Below, one piece after another: positions 45,540 to 56,189 of a stretch of 64,000 nucleotides of DNA. The stretch is from positions 52,302,955 through 52,366,954 of the forward strand of contig CM066032.1 in NCBI GenBank assembly GCA_033557465.1, written 5' to 3'. This DNA comes from Ichthyophis bannanicus. Taxonomy: Eukaryota; Chordata; Amphibia; Gymnophiona; Ichthyophiidae. Every line of letters starts with the position of its first letter. Within the stretch, counting starts at the first letter, position 1. The position numbers and the translations under genes are program-made. The notes below the pieces were generated by a model. The model made no database searches and was not told the DNA's origin. It saw only the letters and a list, made by a program, of their open reading frames with translations.

Positions 45540-45656
45540 ATATCTCAGAACACTGACGAGTACCAGGTCCTCATTAAGAAGCAGATGGATCACGAGAAGC
45601 TCTATGACACACCAGGAAAATACACCATCCAGGGAGAAGCTCAGTTAAATCCCTAG
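45540..45656 (+). CDS. SecA-like gene, terminal coding exon
   Basis: The acceptor is a strong pyrimidine tract ending in CCAG at 45539. Phase 0 continues from the 31191 donor. The exon encodes 38 residues (start ISQNTDEYQVLIKKQ, end GEAQLNP), then TAG, immediately followed in frame by TGA and TAA. It gives the C-terminal tail. The helix it begins with continues the helix ending the previous exon (KNKVYEE), supporting the join. No known catalytic motif is visible. A polyadenylation signal candidate follows about 140 nt downstream. Confidence 0.8.
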   Translation: MSQNTDEYQVLIKKQMDHEKLYDTPGKYTIQGEAQLNP

Positions 45657-45795
45657 TGATAACCAGACAGCCCTTGAACATCCCTAACCAAACTGTAAGT
45701 AAGATCCAAGAATATCTGGAGAAGCTGAGCCCAACTGGGCTGGAAGTGGTACTGACATGGTCAGTACGACCTCCACCTGAGTGTTCAGTAGTTAC

Positions 45796-45801
45796 ATTAA
45801 A
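45796..45801 (+). terminator. Candidate polyadenylation signal of the SecA-like gene
   Basis: ATTAAA, the commonest variant of AATAAA, lies about 140 nt after the stop codon and before the next LINE fragment at about 45855. No transcript evidence is available, so this is a position-based suggestion. Confidence 0.4.
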
Positions 45802-45854
45802 CATGGCTCTTTCTGCTCAAATGGCAGACTTTTGCTTCATTTGAGAAAAAAACT

Positions 45855-45995
45855 GGAAAACATAGAAACATAACAGCAGAAAAAAAACATATGGCCTGTC
45901 TAGTCTGCCCTCTATAACAACTGCTATAGTCCCTTCTTTTCCTTTTGAGATCTTCTGTATTAGTCCCATGCTTTCTTCAATTCAAATTCTATCCT
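45855..45995 (-). mobile_element. CR1 3'-end fragment
   Basis: It contains AACATAGAAACATAACAGCA and a GGCCTGTCTAGTCTGCCCTC block, the reverse of the second CR1 subfamily's 3' UTR, plus the first bases of its ORF2 end. Only about 140 bp remain. Confidence 0.65.
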
Positions 45996-46692
45996 CTTCT
46001 TCATAAACAAGCAGGAAGTCAATCCTCACATATGGGTGATGTAGATGCCGACGGAGCCCTCGCGGAAGCATCTCCCCAGCTTTCAAAGAAAGCCTTTGGG
46101 AGGTGCCACCACACATGCGTGGTCCCCTTCCCCGCCCAAGGGTGCCATCTTACTCAATCTCCCTTTTTCTGTGGAGCCCTAGAGACGTTCAACTTTCTTC
46201 CCCGGAAATAGTTGATCTTCTTGTGCACTTCTGTGCCTTTTTCCAGCTAGCGCCAGTTCCTTTTCTGCTTTTGAGCCCCACTTCCCTGGCACCGGGTCTT
46301 GAAACCTTGTTGTTAGGTTCTTTTCCATCCAGCACCTTTCTTGCCTTTTTCAACTGCTGGCCGCATCGAGGGTCTTCGACCTCGCTGGCGTCCTTTTGGC
46401 CCCAGTAGCCACTGGATTCAAGAAATGTGATAAGTGCTCCAGAAACATATCCTTCACCGACACACACGACTGTTACTTCCGGTGTCTGGGTGCTGACCAC
46501 GACCTGGAGGAATGTTCCCTGTGTAAAAAGATGTTTGCCAAGGCCATCCAAAGCTGCCGGCAGAAGCAGGACGACCTATTCCACAAGGTAGACTCAATCC
46601 TGGTATCACCAGTAGCCTCACACTTTAAGGTCCCGCATGGATCCTCAGAGTTGCATAAAGCCCTATGGTTCCTGAGCGGGCATGCAGACACT

Positions 46693-47080
46693 ACTTCTAC
46701 TACTACTACTGAGGATTTGTATAGTGCTACCAGTCTACGCAGCACTGTACAGACATGTAAGAGATAGTCCCTGCTCATCAGAGCTTACAATCTAATCAAG
46801 ACAAAACACAGAAGATGTAAGCAGGGATAAAACTAGGGGAAAGAATAGGAGATCAGGTGAGTCAAGATCCAAAAGCAGCAGCGAAGAGGTGAGTTTTCAA
46901 CTTGTATTTGAAGAGGGTTAGAGAGGGTGCCTGGCATACAGACACAGGTAGTTTGTTCCATGCGTAAGGTGCAGCAAGGTGAAAGGAGCGAAGTCTGGAG
47001 CTAGCAGTAGAAGAGAAGGGCACAGATTGAAGCAGTTTGGTAGAAGAGCAGACACTCCGATCAAGGGTTCCAGGAGCAAG
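46693..47080 (-). mobile_element. L2-like LINE 3' fragment, second family
   Basis: A minus-strand frame (47110-46862) has FHLAAPYAWNKLPVSV and KYKLKTHLF, the C-terminal signature of L2-type polyproteins. The 3' end has ACAGTGCTGCGTAGACTGG and a repeat of AGTAGT units at about 46695-46710. The tail differs from the AAATAAAT family, so it is a separate LINE lineage. Confidence 0.65.
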
Positions 47081-47660
47081 AGCGTAAAAAGAAGTCCTTG
47101 AGGTCCTCATTCTGGGAGGCGGACAAGCATGGCAAATCCCGTGCGCGGTCCCTTAGCCTCCCACAAGCATCCAAGGAGTCAGAGTGGGAGAAACCGGCTA
47201 AGGTACCCAGGACCAATGTCGAGGCCTCTGGCGACAGATCTCGGACCCCCAAGGCCCATCCCGTCGAGGACCCCCTCTTCTCCTCGACACTTGACCCAGT
47301 TACACTGGTGTCGGTATCAAAGACTACAACCCCCGAGTGGGAAACCAGAATGCTGGTGTTGGAACGCAGCGTTTCTGTGTTCCTAGCCTCGCAGCAGGCA
47401 TTGATGTCTGGCACCGACGGTGCATGCACTGAGACCGCAGGGACCTCGATACTGAGGACTCCCCTGGCCACCAAAGCGATCCCCGAGAGCCACATGCCTC
47501 GAGTGGATTCTCTGCGAGGGTCTCGATCCCACTCCCGGTCCTCGGAAGCACGGACTTTTCAGGTGAGCGCCTCTGACTTTGGCCAAGCCTCAGCCCTGAG
47601 ACACCAAAGACCAGAGCCAACAACGTCTCTGGAGCCATTGGGCCTCGAGTCTTCAATGGA

Positions 47661-48085
47661 CTACTTATTTATTTTATTTATTTATTTATTTAACAGGTCT
47701 TCTATACCGCCTTATCATTTACATTCAAGGCGGTTTACAATGAAACAGTTATAGCAACAAGCTTTACATTGAACAGGGTTATTCAACTTGGATGGTTACA
47801 TTGGGGTTAAACAAGCAATTGTCAATTGCTAACTATATACAAGAACTCTGGCTGTGTTTCATAGTCCATTTGCTGTTACTGTGAAACATCATCATCCGGG
47901 GTAGATCCGAAGTATTCCAGGAACAGATGGGTTTTTATTGCCTTCCTAAAGTCCGTTAGGTCTTTGATCTCACGTGTTGATGTGGGGAGATCATTCCACA
48001 GCTTAGGTGCAAATAGGGAGAAGACTCTGTTGCAGGTGGATTGATTTGCTTTCCTGAAGTTTAGCGGGGTCTCTAGGGTGTTGCT
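47661..48085 (-). mobile_element. L2-like LINE 3' fragment
   Basis: The minus strand encodes SLFAPKLWNDLPTS and FRKAIKTHLF at about 48060-47880. It then reads through an AAACCGCCTTGAATG segment and ends in AATAAATAAATAAATAAAA at about 47661-47690. It interrupts the DIRS gag. Confidence 0.72.
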
Positions 48086-48432
48086 ATCTGTTCCTCTTGG
48101 ACTTGGACTGGGAGTCCAATGTCGAGACTTCCCTGGAGACACAGATACACCATGACCTCCCCTCTGACCTGTCCCCACCAGCCTTGAGGTGCTGGTCCCC
48201 TCTGAGGACACTTCATTTCTCAAGTTCGTCTGGGACATAGCGAAGGCTGTCTCCTTCACCAAGGAGTCAGAGGAAGACCCGCATACAGAGGAACTCAAAA
48301 TCCTCCAGTATGAGGCCCCACCCAAGGAGGCCCTTATGGTCCCCATTTCCTCCATCCTCAGTTGACTCCTTCTCCGGATGTGGGAGGCACTGGCATTGGT
48401 GTCGATCATTAGTTGACGCCTGGACACCATGT

Positions 48433-49685
48433 ATTAGAAACATAGAAACATAGAAACATGATGACAGAAAAAGACCACATGGCCTATCTAGTCTGCCTTC
48501 CATAACAACAACTACAACAGTCCCCTTTTTACCTTTAGAGATCCTCTGTGTTGGTCCCATGCTTTTTTGAATTCAGTTACTGTCCTCATCTCTACCACCT
48601 CCACTGGGAGACTATTCCATGGATCCACTACTCTTTCTGTAAAGAAATATTTCCGCATATCACTCCTGAATCTACCTCCCTTCACCCTCATCCCATGTCC
48701 CCTCATAGCAGAACTTGCTTTCAATTGAAAGAGGCTCTCTCCCTGAACATTTATGCCACGGAGGTATTTAAACATCTCAATCATATCACCTCTATCCCGC
48801 CTTTCCTCTAAGGTGTACATATTAAGATCCTTAAGTCCGTCCTCATATGCTTTATAATGAAGACCACTAATCATTTTAGTAGCCACCCTCTGCACCGACT
48901 CCATCCTGTTCACATCCTTTTGAAGGTGCGGTCTCCAGAATTGCACACCATACTCCAAATGAGGTCACACCAAAGACTTATACAGAGGCATTATCACCTC
49001 CTTTTTTCTGCTAGCCATTCCTCTCCGTATGCACCCAAGCATCCTTCTAGCTTTTGCCATCGCCTTTTCTACCTGTTTAGCTACGTTAAGATCATCAGAC
49101 ACAACCACGCCTAGGTCCCGCTCTTCTTTAGTGGACAAAAGTACTTCACCTACTATATTGTATTGCTCCCTTGGATTGCTGCAGCCCAAATGCATGACCT
49201 TACATTTTTTAACATTAAATCCCAGCTGCAAAATTCTAGACCATTCTTCAAGCTTAGCTAGATCCCTCCTCATGTTATCTACACCTTCCTGGGTGTCTAC
49301 TCTATTGCAGATTTTGGTATCATCTGCAAAGAGGCAAACCTTACCCGACAGCCCTTCTGCTATATCACTAACAAAGATGTTAAACAGAATCGGACCAAGG
49401 ACAGATCCCTGGGGCACACCACTGGTAACATCCTTCTCAGAGTGAGCTCCATTTACTTCTACTCTTTGTCGCATCCCACCCAACCAATTTCTAACCCAAG
49501 CAGTAACTTTAGGGTCCATCCCTAGGGTGCTCAGTTTGTTTATAAGTCGCCTGTGAGGAACAGTGTCAAAGGCTTTACTGAAGTCTAAATACACCACATC
49601 TAGAGCTCTCCCTCGGTCCAACTCCCTGGTCACCCAGTCAAAGAAATCAATCAGATTTGGGTCGAGCGAGGACTGGGCTTCTAGA
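48433..49685 (-). mobile_element. CR1-like LINE, second subfamily, 5'-truncated
   Basis: The 3' end is at 48433 (AACATAGAAACATAGAAACA in plus orientation). Minus-strand RT coding runs 49834-48965 and 48958-48512, including motif A VVYLDFSKAFDTVPH, motif B GVPQGSVLGPILFN, motif C FADDTKIC, and ERDLGVVVSDDLN. The two frames are separated by one shift near 48960. The 5' end at about 49685 lies before motif A, so only the latter RT is present. Confidence 0.82.
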
Positions 49686-50339
49686 AGGTGGAACTCCCTC
49701 ACACCTCCATGGGGTTGAGTCAACCATGCATTGACAAAACAGTCCGAAGACCCACTCATCGGTGTCTCCGGGAAGGGAGTCCCACGCCCTTGACGTTCTT
49801 GGGTAAAAATGTTACCAGGGTTCGATGCTGGCATGCTGCATTCAGACTTACCAACTACATATTGGCATGTTCCTCTGAGATCTCACTAAGGAACTCGGAG
49901 ACTTCGTGGCAGGTCTCGATGGGGACAAGCTCCGGCATTTCCAGGCCCTCATGAAGTTGGTCGGGGACTTTTCGCAATACTTGTCTTGAGTGGCCTACGA
50001 TGGCTTTGAATCCAACGCGAGGCTAGCCACCACCGGCATTGGAGCTCAATGCCAGGACTGGCTCCAGGCATCGGACCTCAAACAATGGGTTCAAAAGAAA
50101 CTCCTCAACATCCCTTGCCTATGGGAAAACCTCTTCGGCAAGCCTATGGAGGACAATGCGGCTGAGATCAACCACCCAGGAAAAGACCTCCCTACCATAG
50201 GAAGGCCAGCCCTATCAAGGCTGTCTCCTCCTACCCAGCCACCCAGACCCTCATCATGGTCACCAGGGCAAGGGAACAGTCCAGGGCTCATGTAAGCCTA
50301 AAGGCCCCAAGTCCCAGACACTAGTCCCAGCTGAGACTG

Positions 50340-51995
50340 GGTAGGGGTTTTGACTCTCAAGGCCTAGTCTCTCTACTCATAGAAGATCAGCTACCAACAG
50401 GAGGGTACCTGGTTCTTTTTGCCCACCAGTGGGCCACTATCACCACCGATTCCTGGGCACTCCAGGTGGTTCGGGAGGGTTACCACCTTCATCTGGACCA
50501 GACGCCCGCACCCTTCTTCCTAGAGGAGCCTCCTTGGACTCTCCTGCACCAGGCCCTGCTGCTGCAAGAACTTGTAGGTCTTCTTAGGAACAAGCCCATC
50601 GAGCCAGTACCACCCCACTTAAGGGGAAAGGGGTTCTACTCCAGGTACTTTTTGACCCAAAAAGAACAGGAGGCCTAAGACTCATCCTGGACCTGAGAAA
50701 CCTGAACAAGTTCTTGGTGCAGGAGAAGTTCAAGATGCTCCCTCTTGAAACACTACTGCCCTACCTCCAGCAGGGAGATTGGCTATGCTCCTTGGACCTA
50801 AAGGATGCTTATACCCACATCCTTATTCATCCCAGTCACAGGCAGTACCTAAGGTTCATGGTCGGGGATGACCACTACCAGTACATGGTGCTACCCTTCA
50901 GCCTAGCCTCCACACCAAGAGTCTTCACCAAATGCCTGGCAGTGGTGGCCACATACCTCCGTCTCCAGGGACCTTTGTATTCCCATACCTGGATAACTGG
51001 CTAGTAAAAGGAGATATAGCTTCAGAGGTGCAACAAACAACGGCCCACACCATCACAGTCCTACAGCATCTGAGGTTCATGATCAGCCACTCCAAATCCC
51101 ACCTCACTCCAATACAGGACCTGGAGTTCATAGGGGCTTGCCTGGACATCATCCAAGCCAGGGCCTTCCTCCCCATGAATAGGACAGATCGTCTCATGAC
51201 TCTGGCGACCGAGGTACAGCACCACTGCACCATATCGGCATGGTCCATGCTTCGCCTGCTCGGCCATATGGCTTCCACAGTCCATGTGGTCCCCAACACC
51301 CTCCTCCACATGTGGACAGCTCAGTGATGCCTTCGCTCACAGTGGATTCAGGCCACAGGTGGGCTCTGGGACAGGGTCTCGATATCTCATCAACTGGCAG
51401 AGTCAATCAATTGGTGGCAGGATGCACACTACCTGAAGAGGAGTATGCCTTTCCAACAATCCGATCCCCAGAGGGTCCTCACTACGGACACCTCCCTGCG
51501 GGGCTGGGGTACCCCTCTGCGAGGAACTGCACACATAGGGCACCTGGTCTCTCGAGGAAAGCCAGCAGCCAATAAACCTGCTGGAGCTGAGGGCCATCTC
51601 CCTGGTGCTCAGGGCTTTCCGTCACTGCCTGCAGCACCAATTGGTGCTAGTCCAAATGGACAACCAGATTGCAATGTTCTACCTGAACAAACAGGGAGGC
51701 CCAGGGTCTCACCATCTCTGCCAGGAGGCAGTAGCCCTCTGCATCTATGCAATAAGTCAGGGAACGCTCCTCAGGGCGGTATATCTTCCAGGGCTCGAAA
51801 ATGCCCTAGAGGAAAGATTGAGCAGGATCCTCCAGCTAAATAAGTGGTGTCTAGACCCTGAGGTGGTACAGCGGCTGTTCCAACTATGGGGAACTCCATG
51901 TGTGGACCTCTTTGCCAGCCCAGCCAATGCTCAGCTGCCCCGCTTCTTCTTCCCCCATCCAGACCTATCTCAGGTTGCGGCGGACGCCTTCCTTA
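50340..51995 (+). pseudogene. DIRS RT and RNase H, broken
   Basis: RT pieces are 50466-50678 (PPHLRGKGFYSRYFL), 50690-51004 (LILDLRNLNKFL, CSLDLKDAYTHILIH, YQYMVLPFSLAS) and 50932-51327 (PYLDNWLV onwards). Normally motif C reads YLDD; here the second Asp is Asn, which should abolish catalysis. RNase H is at 51340-51995, with MDNQIAMFYLNKQGG, ALCIYAISQGTLLRAV and DLFASPANAQLP. Frames change at about 50678, 51000 and 51330. Confidence 0.75.
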
Positions 51996-54457
51996 AGAAC
52001 ATAAGAACATAAGAAATGCCATACTGGGTCAGACCGAGGTCCATCAAGCCCAGTATCCTGTTTCCAACAGTGGCCAATCTAGGTCATACGTACCTAGCAG
52101 TTTCCCCAAAAGACACAGGTTCTGCAGTGCTTGTACTAGGTCAAGCATTGATATCCTGGGTCCCTTTTTAATAGTAGTTTATGGACCTTTCCTCCAGGAA
52201 CTTGTCCAAACCTTTTTTAAACCCAGCTATACTAACAGCCCTTACTACATCCTCCGGTAACAGATTCCAGAGTTTGATTACACGTTGAGTGAAGAAATAT
52301 TTTCTCTTATTTGTCTTAAATAGTTTACCCCGTAGCTTCATTACATGTCCCCTAGTCCTTCTATATTCTGATAGCGTAAACAATTGATCCAAGTTTATCC
52401 GTTCCACTCCATTCATTAATTTATAGACCTCTATCATATCTCCCCTCAGCCGTCTCTTTTCCAGGTTAAAGAGCCCTAACCTTTTTAGCCTCTCTTCATA
52501 GGAGTAGCCTTCCATCCCCTTCACCAATTTGGTGGCTCTTCTCTGTACTTTTTCTAATAACTCTATGTCCTTTTTAAGATATGGTGACCAGAATTGCACA
52601 CAATATTCAAGGTGCGGTCGTACCATGGAGCGATACAGAGGCATTATAATATCCTTTGTTTTATTCTCCATCCCTTTCCTTATGATACCTAGCATTCTAT
52701 TTGCTTTCTTGGCCGCCGCTGCACACTGGGCGGAGGGTTTTAACACGTTATCCACGATGACTCCTAAATCTTTTTCCTGGGTGTTGGTTTCTAATGTGGA
52801 GCCTTGCATCGTGTAACTATAGTGCGGGTTGTTCTTTCCTAGGTGCATAACTTTGCACTTGTCCACATTAAATTTCATCTGCCATTTGGATGCCCAGTCT
52901 TCCAATTTATCCAGATCCTCCTGCAGTTTTCCACAATCCTCTTGGGTTTTAACAACTTTAAACAGTTTTGTGTCATCTGCAAATTTGATAACCTCACTAG
53001 TTATTCCCTTTTCCAGGTCATTTATGAATATGTCAAAAAGTAGCGGACCCAGTACAGATCCCTGGGGTACTCCACTATTCACCTTTTTCCATTGAGAATA
53101 TTGGCCATTTAGCCCTACCCTCTGCTTTCTGTCTTTTAACCAGTTCCCGATCCACAATAGTACACTGCCTCCTATCCCATGACTTTTTAGCTTTGCCAAA
53201 AGTCTCTGATGGGGGACCTTGTCAAAAGCTTTCTGAAAGTCCAGATACACTATATCAACCGACTCACCTTTTTCTACCTGTTTATGCACACCTTCAAAAA
53301 AACAGATCAGATTAGTAAGACAAGATCTTCCTTGTCTAAAGCCATGTTGGCTGTCTCCCATTAGGCCATGACTATCTACATGCTGTGTAATTTTGTTCTT
53401 TATGATGGTTTCTACCATTTTCCCTGGTACTGACGTCAGGCTCACCGGTCTGTAATTTCCCGGGTCACCCCTGGAACCCTTTTTAAAAATTGGTGTTACG
53501 TTGGCGACCCTCCAATCTTCAGGTATTACAGATGATTTTAATGAAAGTTCACAGATTACCAATAGCAGGTCTGCAATCTCATATTTCAGTTCTTTCAACA
53601 CTCTGGGATGTATACCATCCGGTCCAGGTGATTTGCTACTATTCAGTTTATCAAATAGTTGTAATATATCTTCCCGGTGTAGCGATATTTCTCTCAATTC
53701 CTCTGCAGTATCACCTTTAAATACCACTTCAGTCTTGGGTAACATCCCTACATCTTCCTCAGTAAAGACCGAAGCAAAGAATTCATTCAGTCTCTCTGCT
53801 ATAGCCTTGTCTCCTCTTACTGCCCCTTTTACCCCTCTATCATCTAATGGTCCAATTGACTCTCTCACAGGCCTTTTGCTACGAATGTACTTGAAAAAGT
53901 CTTTATTTCGTGTTTTTGCTTCCGTAGCAAGTTTCTTCTCAAATTCCCGCTTTGCCTGCCTTATCAATGCTTTGCATTTAACTTGCCAGTGCTTGTGCTG
54001 TTTCCAGTTTTCATCATTTGGCTCTTTTTTCCATTTCCTGAAGGTTGCTCTTTTGGCAGCAACAGCCTCTCTGACCTCACCTTTAAACCATGCTGGCAGT
54101 TTTTTGGACTTTCTTCCACTTTTCTTAATGCGTGGAGTACAGCTGGTCTGGGCTTCGAGGATAGTATTTTTAAATAACACCCAAGCTTGCTGTAAGTCTT
54201 TAACCTTTGGAACCGCTCCTTTTAGTTTTTTCCGAACTATATTCCTCATTCTATCATAGTCTCCCTTTTGAAAGTTAAAAGGTAGTACTGTGGATTCCTT
54301 TACTATCTGTCCTCCACTGATTAAATCAAACATGATCATACTATGATCACTATTGCCAAGTGGTCCCAACACCCTTATTTCTTGCACCAGATCTGGCGTT
54401 CCACTAAGGTCTAGGTCCAGTATGGCTTCCCCTCTGGTTGGTTCATGAATCAGCTGC
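51996..54457 (-). mobile_element. CR1-like LINE, 5'-truncated, with 6-bp target duplication
   Basis: The left border is AGAACATAAGAACATAAG, the reverse of the CR1 3' end. TCCTTA occurs at 51990-51995 and again at 54458-54463, and the DIRS frame continues without gap across the two copies (ADAFL then ISWAKDLL). The element is 2,462 bp and begins within the endonuclease C-terminus. Confidence 0.9.
52168..54387 (-). CDS. CR1 ORF2 C-terminal part, intact frame (EN end, linker, RT)
   Basis: The frame of 739 residues begins near the last endonuclease strand (NSDHSMIMFDL). It continues through the linker (LPAWFKGEVREAV, EEDVGMLPKTEV), SPGPDGIHPRVL, QHGFRQGRSC, motif A YLDFQKAFDKV, motif B SGVPQGSVLGPLLF and motif C KFADDTKLF, to EERSINYY. 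The true N-terminus is lost by 5' truncation, so the ORF is not a complete LINE gene. The lack of stops suggests a recent insertion. It is the best reference in the window for correcting the other CR1 copies. Confidence 0.85.
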   Translation of the reverse strand: MQEIRVLGPLGNSDHSMIMFDLISGGQIVKESTVLPFNFQKGDYDRMRNIVRKKLKGAVPKVKDLQQAWVLFKNTILEAQTSCTPRIKKSGRKSKKLPAWFKGEVREAVAAKRATFRKWKKEPNDENWKQHKHWQVKCKALIRQAKREFEKKLATEAKTRNKDFFKYIRSKRPVRESIGPLDDRGVKGAVRGDKAIAERLNEFFASVFTEEDVGMLPKTEVVFKGDTAEELREISLHREDILQLFDKLNSSKSPGPDGIHPRVLKELKYEIADLLLVICELSLKSSVIPEDWRVANVTPIFKKGSRGDPGNYRPVSLTSVPGKMVETIIKNKITQHVDSHGLMGDSQHGFRQGRSCLTNLICFFEGVHKQVEKGESVDIVYLDFQKAFDKVPHQRLLAKLKSHGIGGSVLLWIGNWLKDRKQRVGLNGQYSQWKKVNSGVPQGSVLGPLLFDIFINDLEKGITSEVIKFADDTKLFKVVKTQEDCGKLQEDLDKLEDWASKWQMKFNVDKCKVMHLGKNNPHYSYTMQGSTLETNTQEKDLGVIVDNVLKPSAQCAAAAKKANRMLGIIRKGMENKTKDIIMPLYRSMVRPHLEYCVQFWSPYLKKDIELLEKVQRRATKLVKGMEGYSYEERLKRLGLFNLEKRRLRGDMIEVYKLMNGVERINLDQLFTLSEYRRTRGHVMKLRGKLFKTNKRKYFFTQRVIKLWNLLPEDVVRAVSIAGFKKGLDKFLEERSINYY

Positions 54458-54795
54458 TCCTTATCTCATGGGCGAAGGACCTGCTGTATGTCTTTCCTCC
54501 CACACTGCTAATTGGGCAGACCCTCTTCAAGTTCCAGCAGGACAGGGCTTCCATGATCCTGGTGGCCCCACAGTGACCCAGACAGCCCAGGTTTCCCCTG
54601 TTGCTCTGCTTCTCGATGGAGCTCCCACTCCCTCTGGGGAACTCCACGGGCCTGCTGACCCAGGAGGCGGGCTTGATTCTCCACCCCAACCTGGGGTCCC
54701 TCTCACTAATGGCGTGACGGCTGAATGGGTCACCCTAGAGCCCTTCAACCTCCCCAGGGAGGTAGAGGAAGTCTTCCTGGCCTCTCGCAAAGACT

Positions 54796-56065
54796 CCATA
54801 TCACCTCCATCCCGCCTTTCCTCTAAGGTGTACATATTAAGATTCTTAAGTCTGTCCTCATATGCTTTATAATGAAGACCACTAACCATTTTAGTAGCCA
54901 CGTTCTGTACTGACTCCTTCCTGTTTATATCCTTTTGAAGGTGCAGTCTCCAGAATTGCACACAATACTCCAAATGAGGTCACACCAAAGACTTATACAG
55001 AGGCACTATCACCTCCTTTCTTCTGCTAGCCATTCCTCTCCCTATGCACCCAAGCATCCTTCTAGCTTTTGCCATTTTCTTTTCTACCTGTTTAGCTACT
55101 TTAAGATCATCAGACACAACCACGCCTGGATCCCGCTCTTCTTTAGTGGACAAAAGCACTTCACCCCCTATACTGTATTGCTCCCTTGGATTGCTGCAGC
55201 CCAAATCCATGATCTTACATTTTTTAACATTAAATGCTAGCTGCCAAATTCTAGACCATTCTTGAAGCTTAGCTAGATCCCTCCTCATGCTATCTACACC
55301 TTCCTGCATGTCTACTCTATTGCAGATTTTGGAATCATCTGCAAAGAGGCAAACCTTACCCGACAGCCCTTCCACTATATCACTAACAAAGATGTTAAAA
55401 AGAATCGGAGCAAGGACAGATCCCTGGGGCACACCACTGGTAACTTTTTTCTCCTCAGAGTGAGCTCCATTTACCTCTACTCTTTGTCGCCTCCCACACA
55501 ACCAATTTCTAACCCAAGCAGTAACTTTAGGGTCCATCCCTAGGGTGCTCAGTTTGTTTATAAGTCGCCTGTGAGGAACAGTGTCAAAGGCTTTACTGAA
55601 ATCTAAATACACCACATCTAGGGCTCTTCTCGGTCCAACTCCCTGGTCATGTTGTTTCCCATTTTCGTCATTTGACTCCTTTTTCCATTTCCTGAAAGAT
55701 GCTTTTTTGGCTACACCAGCCTCTCTGACCACACCTCTAAACCATGCTGGCAGTTTTTTGGACTGAGTTCCACTTTTCTTAGTGTGGAATACATCTGTTG
55801 TGGACTTCCAAGATAGTATTTTTAAACAATGCACACGCTTTATGCAAGCCTTTGCAGCTGCTCCTTTTAGTTTTTTCTTAACTATTTTCCTCATTTTATC
55901 ATAGTCTCCCTCCTGAAAATTAAATGGGAGTACTGTAGATTTCCTTGCCATCCTTCTTTCATTTATTAAATCAAATGCGATCATGCTTTGATCACTATAG
56001 CCAAGTGGCCCCAACACACTTATCTCTTGCACCAGATCCTGTATGCTGCTAAGGACTAGGTCTCT
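54796..56065 (-). pseudogene. Chimeric CR1 ORF: first-subfamily 5' part joined to second-subfamily RT
   Basis: A minus-strand frame (56179-54980, 399 residues) begins with non-CR1 sequence. It then has SDQSMIAFDL, FNFQEGDYDKMRK and LPAWFRGVVREAG, as in the 52-54 kb CR1. At about 55645 it switches to RRALDVVYLDFSKAFD and the RT of the second subfamily, as at 48.4-49.7 kb. The junction is in frame. The RT then continues to about 54796 and ends without the 3' UTR, abutting the DIRS. Template switching or recombination could explain it. Confidence 0.75.
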
Positions 56066-56189
56066 TAACCCTTCATTGTCTTGGAAGAAAGGCTTAGTAA
56101 TCTTATTTTGGTCATGCTGCCAAAAAAACCCAGGGACTGCTGGGTCGGCATTGACTCGAAGGTGCACACACACACACACACACTTTCAG

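Larger units (their letters stand above)
46396..50290 (+). pseudogene. DIRS gag, interrupted
   Basis: The first piece (46396-46690) has a CKKCDKC-type Cys/His cluster: KCDKCSRNISFTDTH, CFRCLGADHDLEECSLC and KMFAKAI. The second (47098-47660) is S/T/P-rich (NVEASGDRSRTP, PLFSSTLDP). Later pieces code for KFVWDIAKAV and similar helical blocks. DIRS gag proteins carry such N-terminal Cys/His motifs. The gene is broken by three insertions and several stops. Confidence 0.6.
45996..54795 (+). mobile_element. DIRS-like element (gag, RT, RNase H) with at least four LINE insertions
   Basis: The DIRS coding order can be followed in pieces: gag (46020-46690, 47085-47660, 48086-48430, 49686-50290), RT (about 50340-51330), RNase H (51340-51995), and a following segment (54464-54795). 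The insertions are an L2-like tail (46693-47080), another L2 tail (47661-48085), a CR1 (48433-49685) and a CR1 (51996-54457). The 3' end is lost where a chimeric CR1 joins at about 54796, so the recombinase gene is absent. Confidence 0.75.

Noticed and set aside
53501..54259. 252-residue plus-strand frame
   Set aside because: It is the antisense shadow of the CR1 ORF2, and the same shadow occurs opposite the other CR1 copy.
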